A stretch of 19,611 bases of DNA from DUPH01 sp035449085 (GCA_035449085.1 DAOTKE010000059.1:1-19611); one strand, 5' to 3'. Positions 6,616-15,770 are shown, counted from the first letter of the stretch. Made by a program: numbers and translations. Notes: generated by a model from the sequence alone, not told the origin.

Positions 6616-7683
6616 ATGTCTGAACCCGTACAGCCTGATACATTCTGTTTAGCACCGCTGCGCGGAGTCACGGTCCGGACTTTCCGCAACCTGCACGCGC
6701 TCTGGTTCACGCCGCCCGACCGCGCGGTGGCACCGTTCATTCCGACCTTCGCGGGCGAAAAAATCAAGCCGATGCTGCTGAAGGATGTCGATCCCGAACT
6801 GGGGCAGTCCTTGCCGGTCGTACCCCAAGTGATCGGCAAAGACCCCGCCCAGTTGCGCACGCTGCTGCGCGCGTTCAAGGCGATGGGCTATGACTGTGCC
6901 GACCTGAATGCCGGTTGCCCGTATCCGTTCATTGTCAAAAAGGGACGTGGCGCCGGCCTGATGCGCGATGAAGCGTCTTTCGCGCGCATGCTGGAGGTCG
7001 GCTGCGAAGAGATGCCGCAGGGGTTATCGGTGAAGGTCCGGCTGGGTATCGACCGACCCGATATGCTGATGTCGCGCATGGCGCTGATCAACCGCTTCCC
7101 GCTGCGGGAGGTTACGATTCATGCGCGCACGGCGCGGCAGATGTACGAGGGCGCCGTTGATCTTTGGGCGTTTGCGGAAGTGATGGCGGCGTGTCGGCAT
7201 CCGGTTGTCTACAACGGCGACCTGCGTACGCGTGCGGACTTCCTTTTGCTTAAGTCGCGCTTTCCACGAATCACGCGATGGATGGTCGGGCGCGCCGCAG
7301 CGATCGATCCGTTCGTTTTCGCGCGCTTGACAGCAGAATCGCCGCCTGCCCGTGACGCGGTGCGCCTCAAAGGTTTCTTGGATGATTACCTGGCCGCGTG
7401 CGAGGAGGAGCTATACGGGCCGGCCTCAGTGTTGGGACGCATGAAGGAGCTGTGGAGCTACCTGCATCAGTCGCTGGCGGGCGGCGAGCGAATCTGGAAG
7501 AGAGTGCGCGTGTGCCGCACGTTGCATGAGTATCGGCGCGTGGTAGACGCGGCGTTCGCGTCGTTCCCGGGGTTTGTGTCGGACGAGGTGTTGCAGGGGG
7601 TGCGTCCAGAGGGAAGCGTGACGTGCGCGAGCGGCGATGCGGTGGCGCGTGACGGTTGCAGTAGTTGTGATGAGTGTCCTTGA
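6616..7683 (+). CDS. tRNA-dihydrouridine synthase family protein
   Basis: An FMN-dependent enzyme of the Dus family that reduces specific uridines in tRNA to dihydrouridine using NAD(P)H. The 355 residues form an FMN-binding TIM barrel followed by a helical tRNA-binding part. Key elements are the N-terminal LAPLRGVT strand; DLNAGCPYPF with the catalytic acid Cys101; SVKVRLG with Lys140; the flavin-contacting IHARTARQMYEG with His169; YNGDL and the phosphate-binding MVGRAA. The order and spacing fit Dus, although which subfamily (A, B or C) is unclear, so no symbol is given. ATG 6616 is the only start keeping the first barrel strand. The C-terminus ends with an unusual CSSCDECP cluster, and its last 14 bp overlap the kinase gene. 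It may share a transcript with the genes behind it. Confidence 0.88.
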   Translation: MSEPVQPDTFCLAPLRGVTVRTFRNLHALWFTPPDRAVAPFIPTFAGEKIKPMLLKDVDPELGQSLPVVPQVIGKDPAQLRTLLRAFKAMGYDCADLNAGCPYPFIVKKGRGAGLMRDEASFARMLEVGCEEMPQGLSVKVRLGIDRPDMLMSRMALINRFPLREVTIHARTARQMYEGAVDLWAFAEVMAACRHPVVYNGDLRTRADFLLLKSRFPRITRWMVGRAAAIDPFVFARLTAESPPARDAVRLKGFLDDYLAACEEELYGPASVLGRMKELWSYLHQSLAGGERIWKRVRVCRTLHEYRRVVDAAFASFPGFVSDEVLQGVRPEGSVTCASGDAVARDGCSSCDECP

Positions 7684-10600
7684 AAAAAGGGGGAGACGCC
7701 GCGCGTGGGTGGCGGGCGTGCTGTTGGCGGGGGGCCTGCTGTGGGGGGCGACCGTCAAGGCGGCCCAGTATGCCCTTAAATTGTGGACGGTGGAGGATCG
7801 TCTGCCGGGCAGTCCGGTAGTGGGCTTGGCGCAAGCCCAAGACGGTTACCTGTGGCTGGTGACGCGCGTGCAGCTCATCCGTTTCAACGGTGTGGAGTTC
7901 TATGATGTGCCGGTGCCGGCGGCTGTGCGTGAGCAAACCGGCGGGTTTTCTGGCGTCTTCTGCGGCCAGGCCAAAGGCGTGTGGGTCTATGGGCCGGACG
8001 GCGTGGCGCGTTTTCTGGCTGGCGAGTGGCAGGTCTGGTCGGCGGCGTCGCTGCCGGGGACGGTCGGGCATGTGCTGGGCATGGTCGAGACGCCGGACGG
8101 CGTGGTGCGCGCTGTGGCCGAGCGTGGCCTGCTCGAAGCGGTGACCGCTGAAGATGACACGACCACGCAGTTTGCCGTCAAGCTCTGCCCGGTGCCGCCG
8201 GATGACCGCGCGACGCTGGGCGCCGTGACCGGCGCGACTTCGGATCGGACGGGCAGCATCTGGATGACCGCGTGGAACGGGCTTGTTGAATACCGTGACG
8301 GACGGTTCGATGATCAGAGCATGCGTCTGCCCGACTTTTTGGTCGAGGCGGCCGACGGCGTGCATGCGGGTCGTTCGGGGCGCCTCTGGGTGTATGGCCC
8401 CAACGGGGTGGCGTACCGGGAGAAGAATATCTGGACGCCGATCGGATTTCCTGAAAACGCCGGCATGGCCACTGTGATGCTGGAAGTCTCGGATGGCGCG
8501 CTGTGGATCGGCAATCCGACCGGCATGTTCCGGTGGGAGGAGGGACGCTGGCGGCGGATCGAGGAGCAGGACACGCCGGGCAGCCTCTCGGTCAATACGC
8601 TGATCGAGGATCATGATGGCACACTCTGGGCGGCGTGTGACGGCGGATTGCTGCGCATCCGCAAGAAGATCGTCGGCACGCTCGTTGCGGAAGGGCGTGC
8701 TACGGCGGGCACGGCCTACGCCCTGCGGCGGCTGGCGGATGACAGCGTGTGGGTGGGGTACAAAGGGCGCGCGGTGCGGTTGACCGGCAAGGAGGGCCGC
8801 CTGCTGCAAACGCTTTATCTGGATGCCGACGTGCCGGTCAGCGCGTTGTTGCAGGATGCCGCGGGGCGTGTCTGGATGGGGACACTGGGCGGCGGGCTCT
8901 TCATGTATCGCGACGGGGCGTTGACGCTGGTCACTCAAAACGACTACAGCATGCCGATGGTGCATACGGTGTACACGCTGTGCGACGATCCCGCGTTGGG
9001 CATTCTGGCGGGCACGCCCCAAGGGCTGATGCGTGTCTCGGGCGGTGGCGAGCTGGAGGCGGCCGTCGTTCATGGCTCGCGCGTGTCGGAGCCGGTGCAT
9101 GGTCTGCACCGTGATGAGGATGGAACCCTCTGGCTTTGCAGCGAACGTCTCGGACTTCTGCGTATTCGGCCAGACGGCGGCAAACTGGTGATCGGTCATG
9201 AGGCCGGGCTGTCCGGTTATCCACGCGTAGTGACGCGCGACTCATCCGGGAATCTCTGGGTCGGGACGACCGCCGGCCTGTTTCGGGTGGAACGTGATGC
9301 CGTGATTGCGATCAGTCGGCATGCTGGCGGCTTTGATGATGCGGTGTTGCAGATCACGGAGGATGCCTTTGGCCGGCTCTGGCTCGGTACCACTCGCGGG
9401 CTGTTATGTGTGTATCTTGAAGACCTTGAGCGGTTGGCACGGACGAAGGCAGGCGATCAGGCGGTCGCGGTGCGCATGTTGCATCTGGGCAGTTCGGACG
9501 GCCTGCCAGGCGGGCGTTGCATGGGCGGTGCTGTTTCGCTTGGCGGGCCGCGTCGCGGGGGTGTCTGGTTCCCGTTCGAGAACGGTGTCGCGGTGGTGGA
9601 TCCGTCCAAGGTGGAGTTCTCCGGTCGACCGCCGGTTGTGGCGTTAGAGCGCGTGCGTGTTAACGGGCAGTCGGTTTTTGACAATGCGGTGCCGCAGCCG
9701 CGTTCGCTGATTCTGGCCCCCGGCGCACGCAACATCGTGTTTCAGTTTGCCGCGCTGGCGCCGGGAGAATCGGACTCCGTGCGTTTCCGGTACAGGGTGG
9801 AGGGGGTGCGACAGGGGTGGTCACCGGTTCAAGCGGAAAACACGGCGGTGTTTGAGTGGTTGCCGCCAGGTAACTACGTGCTGCAGGTCGTGGCTGAGGC
9901 TGGCGGCATCTGGAATCTGGATGGTGTCTCGCAGGCCTTTACGGTACGCGCCTATTTCTGGCAGACGGTGGGGTTCTATCTGCTGCTCGCCGTCATCCTT
10001 GCCTGCGTGGTGTTTTTGATTGCCCGGTGGATGCTCTGGCACCGTTATCAGTTGCAGATGGCCTTGCTCAAGCGTGAGGAGGCATTGGCGCAGGAGCGTG
10101 CGCGTATTTCGCGCGACATCCATGACGAGTTGGGCAACGGCCTTTCGGTCGTGGCCACGCTGAGCGAGCTGGCTCACAATGACGTGGAAAAAGGGGACGT
10201 TCATAAACGGCTGGATCAGATCTACGATGTGGCCAATGAACTGGCACGAAATGTGGACGAGACCGTTTGGGCGGTGAACCCGGCCAATGACGGCTGGGAG
10301 CCGTTTCTCAGTTATTTCGAGCAGTATACCGAATATTTTCTGGGTAACTCCGGCCTTCGTTTCCACTTTACGCGTCCGGCCGAGTTGGTGGAACGTCCGA
10401 TCGCCTCGAAGACCCGTCATCACCTTTTGTTGGCCGTGCGCGAAGCGGTCGGCAATGTGCTCAAACACGCGACAGCCAAGCAGGTGAGAATCGCGATGCG
10501 CTTGGATGGCGATGTCTTGGAAGTGCGGGTCGAGGATGACGGCGTCGGTTTTGACACCACGAAGCCGGCTGGCGTCGGGCATGATGGGCTTGATAATATG

Positions 10601-10711
10601 GCGCGCCGCATGAAAGAGGCGGGCGGAAACCTGCACATCCACAGCGTGCCCGGTCGGGGGACGTGCGTGACTTTCCGCGTATCGCTTGCGGATAATGGAG
10701 GGAGACCATAA
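7670..10711 (+). CDS. Sensor histidine kinase with Reg_prop beta-propeller and Y_Y_Y domain
   Basis: A membrane sensor kinase of 1013 residues with no fused receiver. ATG 7670 gives a basic n-region (EKRGRRR) and a hydrophobic signal peptide; an in-frame ATG at 7637 is the alternative. The periplasmic part has propeller blades marked by LWxG-type motifs with Trp at 62, 105, 198, 240, 279, 320, 361, 402, 488, 530 and 571, a spacing near 41 that fits about 14 blades, or two seven-bladed propellers. A Y_Y_Y domain follows (about 660-760; FRYRVEG, WLPPGNYVLQV), then one transmembrane helix (766-788). The cytoplasmic part is a HisKA_3 dimerisation domain with phospho-acceptor His818 (RISRDIHDELGNG) and an HATPase with N-box Asn929, G1 DDGVGFD and G2 GHDGLDNM. 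The architecture matches carbohydrate-sensing two-component kinases of Bacteroidetes loci. Downstream are polysaccharide-degrading genes 3 bp away. A NarL-type partner is expected but absent here. Confidence 0.92.
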   Translation: MSVLEKRGRRRAWVAGVLLAGGLLWGATVKAAQYALKLWTVEDRLPGSPVVGLAQAQDGYLWLVTRVQLIRFNGVEFYDVPVPAAVREQTGGFSGVFCGQAKGVWVYGPDGVARFLAGEWQVWSAASLPGTVGHVLGMVETPDGVVRAVAERGLLEAVTAEDDTTTQFAVKLCPVPPDDRATLGAVTGATSDRTGSIWMTAWNGLVEYRDGRFDDQSMRLPDFLVEAADGVHAGRSGRLWVYGPNGVAYREKNIWTPIGFPENAGMATVMLEVSDGALWIGNPTGMFRWEEGRWRRIEEQDTPGSLSVNTLIEDHDGTLWAACDGGLLRIRKKIVGTLVAEGRATAGTAYALRRLADDSVWVGYKGRAVRLTGKEGRLLQTLYLDADVPVSALLQDAAGRVWMGTLGGGLFMYRDGALTLVTQNDYSMPMVHTVYTLCDDPALGILAGTPQGLMRVSGGGELEAAVVHGSRVSEPVHGLHRDEDGTLWLCSERLGLLRIRPDGGKLVIGHEAGLSGYPRVVTRDSSGNLWVGTTAGLFRVERDAVIAISRHAGGFDDAVLQITEDAFGRLWLGTTRGLLCVYLEDLERLARTKAGDQAVAVRMLHLGSSDGLPGGRCMGGAVSLGGPRRGGVWFPFENGVAVVDPSKVEFSGRPPVVALERVRVNGQSVFDNAVPQPRSLILAPGARNIVFQFAALAPGESDSVRFRYRVEGVRQGWSPVQAENTAVFEWLPPGNYVLQVVAEAGGIWNLDGVSQAFTVRAYFWQTVGFYLLLAVILACVVFLIARWMLWHRYQLQMALLKREEALAQERARISRDIHDELGNGLSVVATLSELAHNDVEKGDVHKRLDQIYDVANELARNVDETVWAVNPANDGWEPFLSYFEQYTEYFLGNSGLRFHFTRPAELVERPIASKTRHHLLLAVREAVGNVLKHATAKQVRIAMRLDGDVLEVRVEDDGVGFDTTKPAGVGHDGLDNMARRMKEAGGNLHIHSVPGRGTCVTFRVSLADNGGRP

Positions 10712-10714
10712 GAG

Positions 10715-12445
10715 ATGAGCAAGCTTGGGATCATCATGACGGGCGCAGTGACCTGTATGGCGGTCAGCCTGTGGGCGCAAGACGAATGGAAGGATCCTCG
10801 TGTGCGCACCTTGTGCATGCCGCAACGTGTGATGTGGACTTCGGGAAACACGCCGTCGTCGCGTGTCGAGAATGCCGAGATTCTACTGAAGGAGAAGTAC
10901 GGGCAAGTGCCAGAGGGCCGTTTTCTGGCAGGCACCGGATGCCGTATGGAGAACAAGGGCGCTCCGGCTTCGGTACTGGTGGACTTTGGGCGTGAACTGC
11001 ATGGCGGCGTGCAGCTCGCGTCGGGCGGGCCGAGCAAGAAGGGAATCAAGGTGCGCGTGCGGTTCGGCGAGTCGGCCGCCGAGGCGATGGCTGAACTCGG
11101 CGAGCGGGGCGCGTGCAATGATCATGCGATTCGCGATGATGTGGTGGCGTTGCCGTGGCTCGGCACGCGCGAGCTGGGCAACACCGGCTTCCGCTTTGTG
11201 CGCGTGGATCTGGTCTCTGAGGGCGTGTTGAGCCTGGAGTCGATCCGTGCGGTGTCGCTGATGCGTCCCATGCCGCAGCTTGGCGCTTTCACGTGCAGCG
11301 ATGAGCGCCTGAACCAAATCTGGGCCACGGCGGCACGGACGCTGCACCTCTGCTGCCAGGAGTACATCTGGGACGGGATCAAGCGCGACCGGCTGGTGTG
11401 GATGGGGGATATGCACCCGGAGGTCATGGCGTTGATGGCGGTGTTCGGCCCGCAACAGGTTTTGACCGATTCGCTGGATTACATGCGGCATACCACGCCG
11501 CCAGACGCTTGGATGAACGGCATGCCCGCCTACACGCTGTGGTGGATCCGCTGTCAGCACGACTGGTACCGCTACACCGGCGACCGGGCCTATCTGGCCA
11601 AGCAGCAGGCATACCTTTCCGCTGTGCTCGAGAACGTGCTGAAGCACATGAAGCCCGAGGGTCACTACGGTCTGCCGAGCGGCTTTCTGGACTGGCCGAC
11701 CCAGCACAACCGCAAGGCGGTGGATGCCGGCATGCAGGCGCTGATGCTGATGGCGGTCGAAGACGGCGCGCGTTTAGCTGAGGTGCTGGGGGACGCTGAA
11801 CTGGCCGCACGCTGCAAGGAGGGGGCGGCGCGGCTGCGTCAAGTGCGTCCTGACCCGCAAGGCAGCAAGCAGGCGGCTGCGCTGCTCGCGCTCGCCGGTC
11901 TTGCCGATCCGTCGGCCCTGCACGCCCAAGTGCTTGCGCGCGACGGCGTGCAGGGCGTTTCGACGTTCTACGGTTACTACATGCTGGAGGCGATGGCTAA
12001 GGCCGGCGACGTGCAGCGCGGCATCGACACCGTGCGCGACTACTGGGGCGCGATGCTGGATATGGGCGCCACCAGCTTCTGGGAGGATTTCAGTGTCGCC
12101 TGGACCAATCAGGCGTTCCGTATCGATGAACTGCCTGTGCCGGGCAAAAAGGACATCCACGGCGACTACGGCGAATTCTGCTACAAGGGTTTCAGGCACA
12201 GCCTCTGCCATGGCTGGTCGTCGGGGCCGGCCGCTTGGCTGATCGCACACGTGTTAGGCATTCAGCCGTTGGAGGTGGGTTGCAAGACCGTGCGCGTTAA
12301 GCCGTTTTTGGGTGGGCTGTCTTGGGCCGAGGGGGCCTTCCCGACGACGGCGGGCGTGATCAAGGTGCGTCACGCGCGCCAGGGTGACGGTTCGGTGAAA
12401 AGCGAGGTTCAGGCGCCTGACGGAATCAAGATCGTACGGGAGTGA
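10715..12445 (+). CDS. Exported GH78-like (alpha-L-rhamnosidase-type) six-hairpin glycosidase
   Basis: A 576-residue secreted protein with signal peptide MSKLGIIMTGAVTCMAVSLWA. An N-terminal beta-sandwich (VDFGRELHGGVQL) leads into an (alpha/alpha)6 catalytic barrel like the six-hairpin domain of GH78. The landmarks are EYIWDGIKRDRLVWMGDM (Asp220, Arg224, Asp225, Trp229, Asp232), GATSFWEDF (Glu457, the expected general base) and SLCHGWSSGPAAWL (His499), followed by a short C-terminal beta domain (LEVGCKTVRVKPFLGG). Against the usual DCPQRDERLGWxGD motif it lacks one position, the one expected to hold the general-acid Glu, so substrate and mechanism may differ from classical rhamnosidases. It begins 3 bp after the kinase stop, and its own stop is 2 bp from the next ATG. 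Six-hairpin glycosidase is sure; rhamnosidase activity is inferred. Confidence 0.8.
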   Translation: MSKLGIIMTGAVTCMAVSLWAQDEWKDPRVRTLCMPQRVMWTSGNTPSSRVENAEILLKEKYGQVPEGRFLAGTGCRMENKGAPASVLVDFGRELHGGVQLASGGPSKKGIKVRVRFGESAAEAMAELGERGACNDHAIRDDVVALPWLGTRELGNTGFRFVRVDLVSEGVLSLESIRAVSLMRPMPQLGAFTCSDERLNQIWATAARTLHLCCQEYIWDGIKRDRLVWMGDMHPEVMALMAVFGPQQVLTDSLDYMRHTTPPDAWMNGMPAYTLWWIRCQHDWYRYTGDRAYLAKQQAYLSAVLENVLKHMKPEGHYGLPSGFLDWPTQHNRKAVDAGMQALMLMAVEDGARLAEVLGDAELAARCKEGAARLRQVRPDPQGSKQAAALLALAGLADPSALHAQVLARDGVQGVSTFYGYYMLEAMAKAGDVQRGIDTVRDYWGAMLDMGATSFWEDFSVAWTNQAFRIDELPVPGKKDIHGDYGEFCYKGFRHSLCHGWSSGPAAWLIAHVLGIQPLEVGCKTVRVKPFLGGLSWAEGAFPTTAGVIKVRHARQGDGSVKSEVQAPDGIKIVRE

Positions 12446-12447
12446 AC

Positions 12448-15400
12448 ATGACAAGAACAGTAATGACCGCCGTGGCGGTGGCCGTCGCGACGGTATGGGC
12501 CGGGCCGCAGGTTGTGACAACCTGTTTCTCCACGCCCGATCTGGTGATCGCCGAAGAGACGTTGACACCTCCCGCCGCAGCCGATACCGATGCCGCGCCG
12601 CTCATACAGGCTGCGATCGATCGGGTGGCACGGCGGGGTGGAGGAACGGTGTTCGCGGCGGCCGGCACGTACCGCATCGCCTCGCGCGTGATCGTGCGTG
12701 AAGGCGTAACGTTGCGGGGCGATTTCTCGGCGCCGTCTCCGGGGGCGGGGACGCTCTTGAGTCTCACAGCGGACAAGGGGCGCGAAGACGCGCCTGCCAC
12801 CTTTTTGATCGAGCGCGGCGGCGGTCTTGTCGGACTGACCTTCTGGTATCCGGAACAGCGCATGCCTGATCCGGTGCCTTATCCGTGGACCGTCAAGAAT
12901 GCCAACATGCCCGCTAACGACAACCAGACCGTCACGGACTGCACCTTTGTCAACGCCTGGAAGGCGATCTGCATCGGGCCGGATGCCAACGAGTTGCACA
13001 CCTTCCGCAGGCTCAGGATCTGCGCGTTGAAGACCGGCATCGAGATTGACAGCACGACTGATATCGGACGCATGAGTGAAGTCACGGTCGCGCCGGCAGT
13101 CTGGCTGGAGAGCGGTCTGCCAGGCGTGCCGCAGAGGACCGTGTTACACGACTATCTGCTGCGTGAAGACACCGTGGCAGTCGAGATCGGCCGCAGCGAC
13201 TGGGAGTATATCTGGCGGCTGGAGATCTTCGGATACCGTCGCGGTCTGGTTTTCCGCAAAGGCACGCGCGGCACCACCAATGCGGTGATGGCCGAGTCGC
13301 GTCTCACCGGTTGTGGCCGAGCTTGCGAGGTGCAGGCGTTGAATCAGGTCGGTTTTTCCGCGTACCGCTGCGAGTTCGCCGGCACCGACCGCGCGTGGCT
13401 CGGCACGCCTTCTTTCGACGCGGTGGTCCAGTTTCATTCGTGCCGGTTCGACGGGGTGGCGGCAAACGATGGCAACGGCGTGGTGACCTTTCACGCCTGT
13501 GATCTCGCGGCGTCTGATGTCACGTGTGTGCAAGGCGGGCAGATGACGGCCCTGGATTGTGCGCTGGGAAAGGTCTCGCTGGCTGCCCGCCGCGCTCGGT
13601 TGCTTGGGTTCGATGCCAGGAAGGCGCGTGTGGACAGAGTGGATCAGACTGGCGACGTGATGATCAGTGAGACACGTTGCGGCAAGGCGGGCGATCCGGT
13701 TGTCTGGGGCGATCCGCCGCCGTTTCCGCGTCCGCGTTCCAATGCGCTGTTTGTGGTGACCGAGTTCGGTGCCTCGCCTGAGCAAGCGGACAACGCGGCG
13801 GCTTTTCAAGCGGCCTTGAACAAGGCGGGTGAGAATCCCGGCGGCGGTACGGTCTATGTGCCAGCCGGGCGCTATGCGTTTCGGCAAGACATCACTGTGC
13901 CGACGGGTGTGGAGCTGCGCGGTTGTTCAGATGTGCCGCACCATACGGTGTCGGGCGGAACGGTCTTGATGATCTATCACAATCGCGGCGTCGGGGCCGG
14001 CCCGCCCTTTGTGAGCTTGGCGGCCGGTTCCGGCCTGCGCGGCATGACGATCTGGTATCCGGAACAGCCGCTGAAGGCGCCGGAGCCGTATCCGTGGGCC
14101 GTTCGCGCGCTCGGGCAGCGCTGCTGGCTGAAAGACGTGACGATCGGCAATGCCTGGCAGGCGGTCGATTTCGCCACGCATCGCAGCGACGGCCACCGGA
14201 TCTCCTATCTCGCCGGCGCGATGTTCCGGTGCGGCCTGTTTGTGGGAGGGTGCAAAAAGACCGGCTGGATTGAGGATGTGCAGTTCAATCCGCATTATGC
14301 CTGTCGCCTGCCGCAGGATTTGCCGCGTGTCGAGGGGGATCGCCCGGGCGACACGGGCGGACATGTCATCCAATTCCAGCGCGAGCATCTTGAGGGGATT
14401 GTCGTACGAGACTGTCGGGATGCGCGGCTGCGGGGAACCTTCCTGTATGCGGCCTATGACGGTCTCGCTTTTCGCGGCGACTGCCGTGCGCAGGTGCTGA
14501 TGCATGGCACAGACACGGGCAGCCGGGCCGTGGCGTTTGAGATGACGCGCGGCGCACGCGTCGATTTGGCGCTGGCGCAACTTGTGTCGCTGGGCGATTG
14601 GGCCAAGGCCGCGATCGTCACATTGCCCGACGACCGCGGCACCGCGCGTTTCCTGAACTCGCAGATCTGGGCCGGGCCGGCTACGGCCGTGTTGGAGGGC
14701 AGCGGCACAGTGCGGCTTGAGCAGTTCAACACGCTGACCGGGCCGATCACAACCAAGGCCGGACGTCTGGAGGTGCTCAACGGCGTTTTTGAGCGCGAGC
14801 TGTCGCCGCATCTTGTTTTTTCATCCTCGGCGCGGGGTGAAGTTGTAGGGACGCTCTTTGAACGCGGCCCCTTGCGGGTAGAGGCGGATCGGCGCCATGT
14901 GCGGACCCTTGCGAATTCATTGTCGACGATGCCGCCCGCACTGAATCCGGAAAATGTGCCGACACAGTTGGCGACCGGATTTGAGCCGGGTGAGCCCCAG
15001 GCGGTCACCGATATGATCACCGTACCGCGCGGCGGACTGCGCAAGGTGAGCGACAACCACTGTGGTGTGGCCGAGCGCGACGATGCGCACGGCGGGCGAC
15101 ACGCCGTGCTGCTTTGCGGAATGTCTGATGATCCAACGTACTCCTTCGCGTATCAGACGATGTTCAAACAGCCGGTTTACGTGATGCCCGACACGGCCAT
15201 GACCTACTGGTTTAAGCCGCTCAATGAGAATGGGCGCGGCACGGTCATCGACCTTGTGTTTGCCGACGGTAAGACGTTGCGAGAGAGCAATACGGCGGAT
15301 CGCGACGGGACGCCGACATTTCCGGGCGTGAAGCGTGGCCGGCTCGGCGCGTGGACGCAGATCACGGTGCCGCTCGGAAAGTTTGCCGGCAATACCATCG

Positions 15401-15744
15401 TCACGGTCATGGCGGCCTACGATTCGCGTAAGGGCGGTGGCCGTTATGAATCGCTGTTTGATGATCTTCGCATCGCGCCAGAGCTGCCGCATGCCGCATG
15501 GCAAATGCGGTTGGAGCCGGCCGGGGGACGCGTGCAGCGCGGGACGCAAGTCCGGCTTGTGAAGGATCCGTCGGTGTCAGCGCGCTACACGCTGGACGGC
15601 AGCTTGCCGAAATCAGATTCGCCGATGTATGCAGAACCACTCACGTTCACGCGGCGTGGCGTGGTGGAGGTGTACGTCAGGCCTTTAACGTGGGATGGCG
15701 CGTTGTCGGATCAGGTGTTCGGGGCGTTATATGTCGTCGAGTAA
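12448..15744 (+). CDS. Large secreted protein with two pectate-lyase-type beta-helices and CBM-like C-terminus
   Basis: A 1098-residue exported protein. The start is ATG 12448 after GGGAG (12438-12442); GTG 12442 is an alternative overlapping the previous stop. A signal peptide ends near VWA-GPQ. It contains two copies of a right-handed beta-helix module: copy 1 from about residue 40 (DTDAAPLIQAAIDR, GGGTVFAAAGTYRIA) and copy 2 from about residue 437 (FGASPEQADNAAAFQAALNK, GGGTVYVPAGRYAFR). Both carry a matching WYPEQ...PYPW segment (132-147 and 535-550). The amphipathic AAAFQAAL and GGTVYVPAG motifs are the Pectate_lyase_3/GH28-like entry. After residue 846 comes a beta-sandwich resembling a carbohydrate-binding domain (AMTYWFKPLNENGRG), then a chitobiase C-terminal-like domain (YTLDGSLPKSDSPMY). 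No pectate-lyase catalytic residues could be pinned down. Probably a polysaccharide-binding or degrading enzyme in this cluster. Confidence 0.75.
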   Translation: MTRTVMTAVAVAVATVWAGPQVVTTCFSTPDLVIAEETLTPPAAADTDAAPLIQAAIDRVARRGGGTVFAAAGTYRIASRVIVREGVTLRGDFSAPSPGAGTLLSLTADKGREDAPATFLIERGGGLVGLTFWYPEQRMPDPVPYPWTVKNANMPANDNQTVTDCTFVNAWKAICIGPDANELHTFRRLRICALKTGIEIDSTTDIGRMSEVTVAPAVWLESGLPGVPQRTVLHDYLLREDTVAVEIGRSDWEYIWRLEIFGYRRGLVFRKGTRGTTNAVMAESRLTGCGRACEVQALNQVGFSAYRCEFAGTDRAWLGTPSFDAVVQFHSCRFDGVAANDGNGVVTFHACDLAASDVTCVQGGQMTALDCALGKVSLAARRARLLGFDARKARVDRVDQTGDVMISETRCGKAGDPVVWGDPPPFPRPRSNALFVVTEFGASPEQADNAAAFQAALNKAGENPGGGTVYVPAGRYAFRQDITVPTGVELRGCSDVPHHTVSGGTVLMIYHNRGVGAGPPFVSLAAGSGLRGMTIWYPEQPLKAPEPYPWAVRALGQRCWLKDVTIGNAWQAVDFATHRSDGHRISYLAGAMFRCGLFVGGCKKTGWIEDVQFNPHYACRLPQDLPRVEGDRPGDTGGHVIQFQREHLEGIVVRDCRDARLRGTFLYAAYDGLAFRGDCRAQVLMHGTDTGSRAVAFEMTRGARVDLALAQLVSLGDWAKAAIVTLPDDRGTARFLNSQIWAGPATAVLEGSGTVRLEQFNTLTGPITTKAGRLEVLNGVFERELSPHLVFSSSARGEVVGTLFERGPLRVEADRRHVRTLANSLSTMPPALNPENVPTQLATGFEPGEPQAVTDMITVPRGGLRKVSDNHCGVAERDDAHGGRHAVLLCGMSDDPTYSFAYQTMFKQPVYVMPDTAMTYWFKPLNENGRGTVIDLVFADGKTLRESNTADRDGTPTFPGVKRGRLGAWTQITVPLGKFAGNTIVTVMAAYDSRKGGGRYESLFDDLRIAPELPHAAWQMRLEPAGGRVQRGTQVRLVKDPSVSARYTLDGSLPKSDSPMYAEPLTFTRRGVVEVYVRPLTWDGALSDQVFGALYVVE

Positions 15745-15763
15745 ACCCACATGCAGTCAGGAA

Positions 15764-15770
15764 AGGAGAG
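15764..15770 (+). promoter_or_regulatory. Ribosome binding site fixing the GH16 start
   Basis: AGGAGAG lies six bases ahead of GTG 15777. It decides this start over codons further upstream, which would overlap the preceding gene; the ATG at 15775 is followed at once by a stop. Confidence 0.75.

Noticed and set aside
7367..9199. A 610-residue minus-strand open frame
   Set aside because: It lies opposite dus and the sensor kinase, is rich in Arg, His and Pro as expected of a GC-rich shadow, and has no motif or ribosome site.
13144..14811. Long minus-strand frames opposite the double beta-helix gene
   Set aside because: They are complementary shadows of a conserved coding region, with no start signals or recognisable domains.
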